Part shown: piece by piece, positions 24,101-33,100 of the stretch
Layout of the letters: each line of letters opens with the position of its first letter
Position numbering within the stretch: position 1 is the stretch's first letter
Origin: Dromiciops gliroides
Taxonomy: Eukaryota > Chordata > Mammalia > Microbiotheria > Microbiotheriidae
DNA: 64,000 bases
Direction of reading: 5' to 3'
NCBI RefSeq assembly: GCF_019393635.1
Contig: NC_057861.1
Location: 60,310,532-60,374,531 of the forward strand
Translations under genes and position numbers: made by a program
The notes under the pieces: model-generated
What the model was told of the DNA's origin: nothing
The model's input: only the letters and a program-made list of their open reading frames with translations
The model's database searches: none

Positions 24101-27100
24101 TTCATAAGCTGCCATCAGCCTGAAAGTGGTATCATTACCTTTCTAAATTCATTTGCCCTGGTCAAGCCCCAGTGCCCCATCCTAGTCACAGTTCTGTCTG
24201 CCCCCTCCCTTCTGAGTCAGTCCCACCCTCACAAGGGCAGTAGCTGTTATACTACAAGCAGAGTCAGTCGGTCAATCAATAAGCAATTATTCAGCATTTC
24301 TGATGTCCTTCCTGGGCATTGCAGCCAAGCACTAGGAATTCAAAAGCAGAGCACAGACTACAGACGAGCCAAGCAAACACAGGGATGTGGGGCAGCTGCT
24401 TGTTGAAGAATTAGATGAGCTTGGGCATAGTATCCTGTCTTGGTCACTTACTAGATATGTGATTCTGGACAAGTCATTTTACCTACATGAGCCTAAATGT
24501 CCCCATTTATTAAATGGGCTTGTTGGAAGGATCTGATAATACATGTGAAGTTGTTGTTCAATCGTGTCTGACTATTCTTGAGTCCATTTGGGGTTTTCTT
24601 GGCGAGGATACTGGAGTGGTTTGCCATTTCCTTCTCCAGCTCATTTTACAGATGAGAAAACCGAGGTAAACAGGGTTACAAAACCAATAAGTGTCTGAGG
24701 CTGGATTTGAACTTAGGTCTGCCTGACTCCAGGCTCAGCAGTTTATCCATTGTGCCACCTAGCTGTCCAGTACGTAGAGCAGAGCTGCAATGATGATGAT
24801 GTCATCTGGAGGATTCTCTCTCTCTCTTTTTTTTTTTTTGGTGGGGCAATGCGGGTTAAGTGACTTGCCCAGAGTCACCCAGCTAGTAAGTGTGAAGTGT
24901 CTGAGGCCATATTTGAACTCAGGTCCTCCTGAATCCAGGGCCCGTGCTTTATCCACTGAGACACCTAGATGTCCCCCTGGAGGATTCTCTCATTGGGAAG
25001 CAGCAATGCTGACAATAACTGGCATGGTCCAGGGAGGGTATTGGAGTATTGGCCCCTTCAACCTCAGATCCTACTCCTCCACCAGGTCCTCTAGTGTCCG
25101 GAGCTCCCAAGAGTCCCTAGTAAATGAAGGACCCATCAAAGAGCTGGACCTGAGCAGTGAACAAAATGTGCAAGTGTGGCCCCTGCACCCCAGCCTCCTT
25201 GGGGAGCCCTACTGCTTCCAGGTATGAGGACAGGAGGCCAGAGGGGCATGCCCTGACCCAGCTTCCAGCCATAGATCATCCTTCCTTTAAGTCTTGTATG
25301 CCCACCCCTTGTATCTCTACTTTCCTTCTAAAGGGGCTCCCCTCTCTCCTCTCAGGTAACCTGGCCCAGCGGGAGCCGCTGTTTCTCCTGTGGCTCAGCA
25401 GCTGAGCGAGATCAGTGGATCGAGGATCTGCGCCAGAGCCTGCAGCCCCACCAGGTCAGCACTTGGGACCCCCACTTGGCCTCAGTTCTGATTCAGATAG
25501 CCAACCCAAGTCCCAAATTCAGGGCAGGTCTAGGAAGCCAGACTGTCAGGGGGAAAACCGTCTTAAGTGCTAAGGTTTTGAAATCAGAAAGAGAAATCAA
25601 AACCACAGAATGCTTGAAGGGACAGCAGAACACAGAATGTCAGAGCTGGAAGGGTCCTTGGAACACAGAATGTCAGAGCTGGGAAGACCCTTAGAACATA
25701 TAATGTCAGGACTGGGAGGGACCTTAGAACACAGAACGTTGGAGTTGGAAGGGCCCTTAAGAACAAAAAATGTCAGAACTAGAAGGGTCTTTAGAACAAA
25801 CTGTCAAAGCTGAGAGGGCCCTTAGAACATAGAATTTCAGAGCTAGGAAGGCCCTTAGAACCTACCATGTTAGAACTGGGAGGGTCCTTAGAACACAGAA
25901 TGTCAGAGCTTAGAGGACCTTTAGAACACAGGATGTCAGAGCTGGGAGAACCCTTAGAACACAGAAAGTCAGATTTGGGAAGACCCTTAAAACACAGGGT
26001 GTCAGAGCTGGGAAGGCCTTTAGAATAAACTGTCACAACTGAGAGGGTCCTTAGAACACACAATGTCAGAAGTGGCAAGGCCTTTAGAACACAGGATATC
26101 AGAGTTGGGAGAGCCTTTAGAATATAGGATATTCCATATTACTGACAACTTATCTAATAAATGAGCTGTTGAAATAGTAGATCTAGGCGGGACTTTGGCA
26201 GGCACTGAGAACAACACTGGACTCCATGCAGGATTGCCTTTTAAAATGTGTCCTGAGGTAGTCACTTCACCTCTACTTGAATACCTCCAATATTGGGGAG
26301 CCCACTACCTATGGAGGCAGTTCATACCATTAATGATGACTATCTCTCACTGTAGGAAGTTCTTCCTGAAATTTTCCTCCCAATAACTCTGCTGGAGGCT
26401 CCTTGCCACCAATCATTCCTAGAACTCCATTCCAATTTGAAGAAGAAAACTATTCCCTTTTCCTTTTGCCATATCACTCTAGCCCTAGCCCCAAACTGTC
26501 CTCTCTCTTCTCTCTCCAGGAAAGCCAAGAGAGGGAAGAGACGTGGCTGAGTGTATGGGTCCATGAGGCCAAGGGGCTCCCGCAGGGTAGCTCTCCAGGC
26601 CTTCAGGTGGAGCTGTGGCTGGATGGGGCCTTGTTGGCCCGTACAGCCGCTCGACCTGGGCCTCACTTTTGGGCGGAGCGCTTCCATTTTGAAGCACTGC
26701 CCCCTGCCCGCCATCTTTCCCTGCGATTGCGCCAAGCAGACCGGGACCTGGGCAATGTATCACTGGCACTAACTGAGCAGGGACTGATGGGAGGGGGCAT
26801 TGAGCGATGGTTCCCTCTGGAAGGTGGGCCTTCAGGAGCAGCCTTGAGGGCCCGGGTTCGAGCACGGTGTCTGCGGATACTACCCACTGAGCGTTACAAG
26901 GAATTGGCAGAGTTCCTCACCTTTCACTACCCAGAACTGTGCCATGCCCTAGAGCCCCAGCTGCCTGCCCAGGCCAAGGAAGAGTTGGCAGCCACCATGG
27001 TCCGTGTGCTGCATGGCACAGGAAAAGCCCAGGTAGGAAGGAGGGCACTGAAGGGTGAATCTGGCTGGGGAGAGGACTGGGCCAGAGGAGTTGACCCTGA

Positions 27101-30100
27101 CTATTTGGAAGCTTCCTATTTTAACTAATTATTCTTGCTAACTAGATGCTGAGCTCAGCTGTTTCTATATGACTGTAGGCCTGAAAGTGGTGATGGTGGC
27201 TATCTAAATTCAATCACCTGGACAGAGCTCTGTTCCCCTACTCCACTCTGTTCTGTCCCATCCTCTCTCTCTTCCTTTCCCTTCTCCAATAGTGAGTCAG
27301 TCCAACCCTCCAAAGGGCAATAACATCTATTTTACTATAAACTATTGACAAGCCAAGCAAACAAAGGGATGTAGGGCAGGTTTTGGTGGATTGGTTTGGT
27401 TTGGATGTCATGTTCCAGCTATGAATAGCGGCTATAGCATCTGACCTGGAGTCAGGATAATCTGTATTCAAATCCTGCCTCAGATACATGCTAGCTGTGT
27501 GACCCTGGACAAGTCACTTAACTTCCTTGAGCCTCAGTTTCCCCAACTTTAAAACAGTGATAGATGTAAATTTTAATTCAGTTTTGTAATATTGGTCATG
27601 AAGGATTAGAGCAAGAAGGCACCTGAAAGAAAGGCTACACAATCCCGCACTACACTGAGGACCTCTTCTCATACTTTACTGCATGTGCTCCCTCTTCACA
27701 TCTTACAGACTCTTGGTGTCTTCTCCTAATTTGTCTTCCTTTACTCCAGTCTTTGAGAGATGACCCTTCTTCTTCTTCTTCTTCTTCTTCTTCTTCTTCT
27801 TCTTCTTCTTCTTCTTCTTCTTCTTCTTCTTCTTCTTCTTTGTTTTGGTGAGACAATTGGGTTAAGTGACTTGCCCAGGGTCACACAGCTAGTAAGTGTT
27901 AAGTGTCTGAGGCCAGATTTGAACTCAGGTCCTCCTGACTCCAGGGCTGGTGCTCTATCCACTGCACCACCTAGCTGCCCCTGATGGCCCTTCTTCTTGC
28001 TAAGAACATCTCCTCTATATGTATCTATAATCCATCTCATCCTATCTTCTCCAGCAAATTACCTCCCTAATCACCCTCTCTCTTTTACCTCCCAATTTTC
28101 CTCACTTACAAGTTCCTTCCCTGCTACCTGCCTATCCAAGTCTTTCCCATTCTTAAAAATCCCTTTCTTCACACTACTTACCCCTCAAGCTACTATAATA
28201 TATATCTCTTTCCTTTTTCAGCCATATTCCTAGAAAAAAAAAAAACCACAAAACCCACTACACTCATTGCCTGCACTTTTTTCTCCTCTCACTCTTCTCC
28301 CTTTGAATTCTGGTTTCTAATTTCATGCCTTACCTGAAACTACGGCCTTTTTCAATTCTCATCCTTCTTGATATCTCTGAATCTTTTCATGCTGTTGCCT
28401 ACTTTCTTTCTTTTTTTTTTTTTTTTAGTGAGGCAATTGGGGTTAAGTGACTTGCCCAGGGTCACACAGCTAGTAAGTGTTAAGTGTCTGAGACCAGATT
28501 TGAACTCAGGTCCTCCTGACTCCAGGGCCGGTGCTCTATCCACTGCACCACCTAGCTTCCCCTGTTGCCTACTTTCTTCTCCTATATTCTTTTTCCCCTC
28601 TGGTTTTTGTTTGTTTGGGTTTTTTTTTGTGAAACTGTTCTGTCCTTGGTTAACGCCCTACCTGTCTGACTGTTCTTTGTCAGTATCCTTTGCTGGTTCA
28701 TCATCCATACCCCACCCTCTTAACTATGAGTACCCTAAGGCTCTATCGAAGTCTTCGTCTATTCTCTCCCAACACTCTCTCTTGGGGACCTCATCAACTT
28801 CCAAAGGTTTAATTATCATCTCTATGCTCATGACTGTCAGATCTATATATCCTGTCCTTGACTCTCTTCTGACTTTCAGTCCTACAGTATGTAATGCCTA
28901 TTAGATATTCAAACTGGATATGCTAGAGGCCTCTCAAACTCAACATGTCTAAAACAGAACCCATTATCTTTCCCCTAAAACTCATCCCTCTCCTAAAACT
29001 TCCTATTACTACTAACAGCACCCACCATCTTTCCAATCACTCAATTTCAAAACCTCAAGGTCATCATTACCTCTCATTCACCCTACATGTCATTGGTCTT
29101 ATCTTCACAACATCTCTCACTTTCACTCCTTTTCTCCAGTCACATTGACCCCACTTTAGTTAAGGTCTTAATCACCCTAAGCCCCAAGTCAGTCTAATTG
29201 CACATTACTCCTTTCATGTACACTCTAGCCAAACTGCCTGTCTTCCATCTCCTTTCCACTTACTCTCCTCCATGCTGGGAATACTCATCCTCCTAATTTC
29301 TGCCTCTTAGAATCCCTACCTTTCTTCAAGGCTTCAATCTGAGAACCAGCCTATGCATGAGCTTTTCCTGATAGCCCCAGCTATCTGATAGCCCTTCAAT
29401 ATCTGTAGAGTTACATGTGTACAACTTGTCTCCTCTAGACAGACTGTAGTACAGGGATGGTTAGACTTTTGTCCTTGTATATCCAGCACCCAGCACAGTA
29501 CTCGGTACATGGTAGGACCTCAGTAAATGCTTATAAATTGGTTCACATAAATTGTCACAGCCAGAAGAAGCCTTAAGGAGTAGTAGCTATTACGCATGAG
29601 GGGGCAGAGTCTGGAAATACCAAGGGGAAAATGACACATTTCCTGCCCTGAAGGAACTTACATTCCAAAAGGGGAGACCAATAGAAAATAGAGGACAATT
29701 TGTGTGGGGAACCTAATCCTGGGAGGATTGGGAAAGGCCTTCTTTATGCTGTGGTAGTTGAACCAGACATTGAAGAAAACTAGGGCTTGTATAAGGTGAA
29801 GGTTGGAAGGGAGGGCATTCCAGGCATGGGCTTGGGGAGAGAGATGGGAAATGGAGTGTTGTGGAATTCACAGTCCTGGTGCCGGGAGGGAAGGATTGTG
29901 GGGGTGAGAGGCCCAGACTTTCTGAGGATGGCCTGGTAGAGCCAGGGGTAACCACTGGACTGGGGGATAGGAATGTCCCTAGTTGTGTCCCGAGGTCATA
30001 GCCCACATTCCTGGCTACAGGCACTAGTGACAGACCTGGGACTGGAGGAGCTTGCCCACTGTGGAGGGAGAGAAGTGTTGCTGTTCCGAGAGAACACGCT

Positions 30101-33100
30101 AGCCACAAAGGCCATTGATGAGTACATGAAGCTGGTGGGCCAGAGCTACCTTCAGGAGACACTGGGTAAGGGGTTGGGAGAGAGGGCAGAGGCATTAAGC
30201 ATCTTCCAGGGAACGTTGGGGAGGAGGGAGGTGCCTTGAAGGGGTAGGATCTATAGGGAGAGAGGTAGGGAAGGAAGGGTTGGGCAAAAAAAAAAGATCT
30301 GGTGCTAAGTCTGGACTCTGTCTGCCATCTCCACCCCACGTCTGGGCCACAGGAGAAGCTGTGGGACGTCTCTGTGCTTCTGAGGATGGCTGTGAAGTAG
30401 ACCCTAGCAAGTGTCCTGGGTCAGCCCTGGCCCAGCATCAGGCCACCCTGAGGCAAAGCTGTGAGGACGTCTTCCTCAGCATTACCCGCTCCTCTGAGTG
30501 AGCCCAGCCCTAACACCCTGCCCCTTGTCCCCCAGGGAGAGTGAGTGGTCTGGCTTCTTCCCTTGACTCTTTCCTCTCAGCACATTCCTGGCCAATCTGG
30601 GTATTCTGGGTCACCTGGGCATTTCCTCAGCCAGAGTTTACCCTTGTGCCCTCTCATCCAGTGACCCTGATCTCTGATATCTGATTTCCTTGTCCCTTGA
30701 CCTCTTCCAGGTCTTTGCCCCATGCCCTTCTCTTAGCTCTTACTCCTCTTCCTCAAGGTTCCCTTTCCTCTTCAGATTCAGGGTGCATCCCTCTGGATCC
30801 TAACTCCCTTTCTTGAAACAGTGCACTCTCATCTCCTGCGCTGTGATCCCTCTTGACCCCACAGATGGTTCCCGGCTGAACTGAGTGCTGTGTTCTCGAG
30901 CTGGTGGGCAGCATGCCAGAAGCGGGGGGCTGAGCCCCTGGGGGAGAGGTTGGTTTGTGCCTCACTCTTTCTGAGATTCCTGTGTCCAGCCATCATGTCC
31001 CCGAGCCTCTTCGGCCTCGCTCACGAGTACCCAGGCCCCGGACTGGCTCGAACCCTCACCCTCATTGCCAAGGTCATTCAGAACCTTGCCAACCGAGCTC
31101 CGTAAGTCAACAGTCAGTTAGTTAGTCAACAAGCTTTTATTAGGCAATTGCTATGGGCTAGGCATTGTGCTAAGTGCCAGGGGTAAAAAGAAAGGCAAAA
31201 AAAAAAAAAAGCTCCTGCCCTAAAGAAGCTGGTGTTCTAATGGGGAGTCGGCATGTAACAGAGTAGATGAAGAAATCTGAGAGAGGAAGACAACAGAGCC
31301 TGGGGTAGGGGGCAAGGGATGGGGAAGGTCTGCTGCAAAGGAAACCCAAGAGCTAGCGGGGAGGGCAGCCTGGGCAAAGGTACAGAGAGGGAAGTCAAGT
31401 AGGCCAGTGAGGCTTGGGCACTGGTCTGGGGGAGGGGGCCAGGTACGAGTGAAGGAGACAGGCCTTCCTTCTAACTTCCCCTGTCTGGGAACTGTCTCCT
31501 ACTACCTCCAGGTTTGGGGAGAAGGAAGGTTACATGAGTTTCATGAATGATTTCTTGGAGCGACACAGCTCAGCCATGCAACGCTTCCTGGTCCAAGTGG
31601 CCTGCGGGGAAGGGGATAGGGCCTCTAGAGGCTACCAGGGCAGTGGAGACCTGGCCAGAGGCCTGGCTATCCTGCATGTTCAGCTCCGCACTATCTTCTC
31701 TGACCTGGACCAGGTACCCACACCCTACCTCTGGTGCCCCTAGCTGACCACTCAGCCCCCCCCCTTTCCCCTCTCTGGTCTCCTGGCCCATGGATTGATT
31801 AACCTAGTCCAGCCCAGAGTCCAGTGCCCCAAACACAGACTCTTGGGAATGGAATTTAGAGTCCAGTCTAGCCCAGAATCTAGAGCTCAGAGCTCAAGCC
31901 AGCCCAAAGCCTAGCCTGGGACTTCCTGAAAAGACCAGGGGACCTGCGGTAAGAAAGCTGAGAAGACTGGCTAGGGCCCCCTAATGGTGATCTCCCTGGT
32001 AGCCAACACAGGAGAGCCTGGAACCACTGCCCACCATACTTCAAGCCATTGAGGAAGGCCGCCCCGTGCCTGTGTCTGTTAGCATGGCCCCCCGCGGTAG
32101 GACCCAGGGCTTTGGAAGGTAACCAGGAATCATGGAGGGTTAGCTGGGTGGGGAATGTGGGAGAGAAGTTTGGTTTATGAATAAAGTACAGGTCAAGATC
32201 AAGGTTGGAATTAGGAGCAGGGTAAGGAACTGGTTTGGGGGTCAGGGTTTGGGTTGTGATTAGAATCAGGATTTGGTCTCTGAGTTCAGACTGGAATAAA
32301 GATTTGGATTGGCATCGGGGTGATGGTAAGAACTGAATTAGGGCTTGGATTTAGGGTGAGGGTCAAGCTTGAGTTTAGGTTGGAGTCATAGGTCAGGGTT
32401 AAAGGTTGGGTTGCCGTGTGGACCAGAGGTCGAGAACCTTCTACTGGGACATATTGCAGCTCCTCAGAGAAGCCAGGCTTCCTGGCCCCCAGGGACCTCT
32501 CCAAGCACACCCCTCTCATCTCCAAGAGCCAGTCCCTCAGAAGCATCCAGGGCCGGGGCCGAGGCGAGGATCAGCTTGCAAAGAGACCACGTCGCCGTAT
32601 CCAGCGTACCCAGAGTGTCCCTGCCTCCCGGACTGCCAGTCCCCACATTTCTGGGCCCTCATCCCAGGCCCGGCCCAAGGGCTCCCTTCAAAGACGTTCC
32701 CCAGCCCAGGGCCACTCTAGGCTCGGAGTCTCTGCTTCCCTGCCTAGGAAGTCCTCTGTTCCCTGGCAGCGCTTCCTGGAGAAGCCACATGAAGTGGACC
32801 ATAGCATTTGTGCCCACCGACTCTCTGGGAAGGTAATGACCCAGCTTCGGACCTATAAACATCAGATGAGGAGAGGACTTTGGAGGCTAGATCCCTCCTA
32901 TTCCATTCTCTGGGCTCTCTTCCCATCAAACGTTCCTCTCCTCTCTGCCAGGGACAACTGGCGGAGCTTCGGCAGGAGATAGGCTCCCTGTGGGACCAGC
33001 AGAGAACATTAGCTGGACAGCTGGAGACCCTAGCCAGTGAGACCCAGGCCCTCGGGGAACAACAGAAGAAGCTACTTGGCCAACTGGAAGAGATCCAAGG

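Larger units (their letters stand above)
27033..30020 (+). other. RASAL3 intron 9
   Basis: A 3 kb intron filled with a MIR, two SINEs, a CTT microsatellite and L2-like sequence. I see no hidden exon. Confidence 0.85.

Noticed and set aside
25610-26078. Open frames with 11-residue repeats in the minisatellite
   Set aside because: A 33-bp period keeps any frame open on both strands. The same is true of array 2. No start, splice or family support.
32406-32982. Other long frames over RASAL3 exon 15
   Set aside because: Shadows of the true frame; only the frame with [12 protein letters not shown] fits the splice phases.
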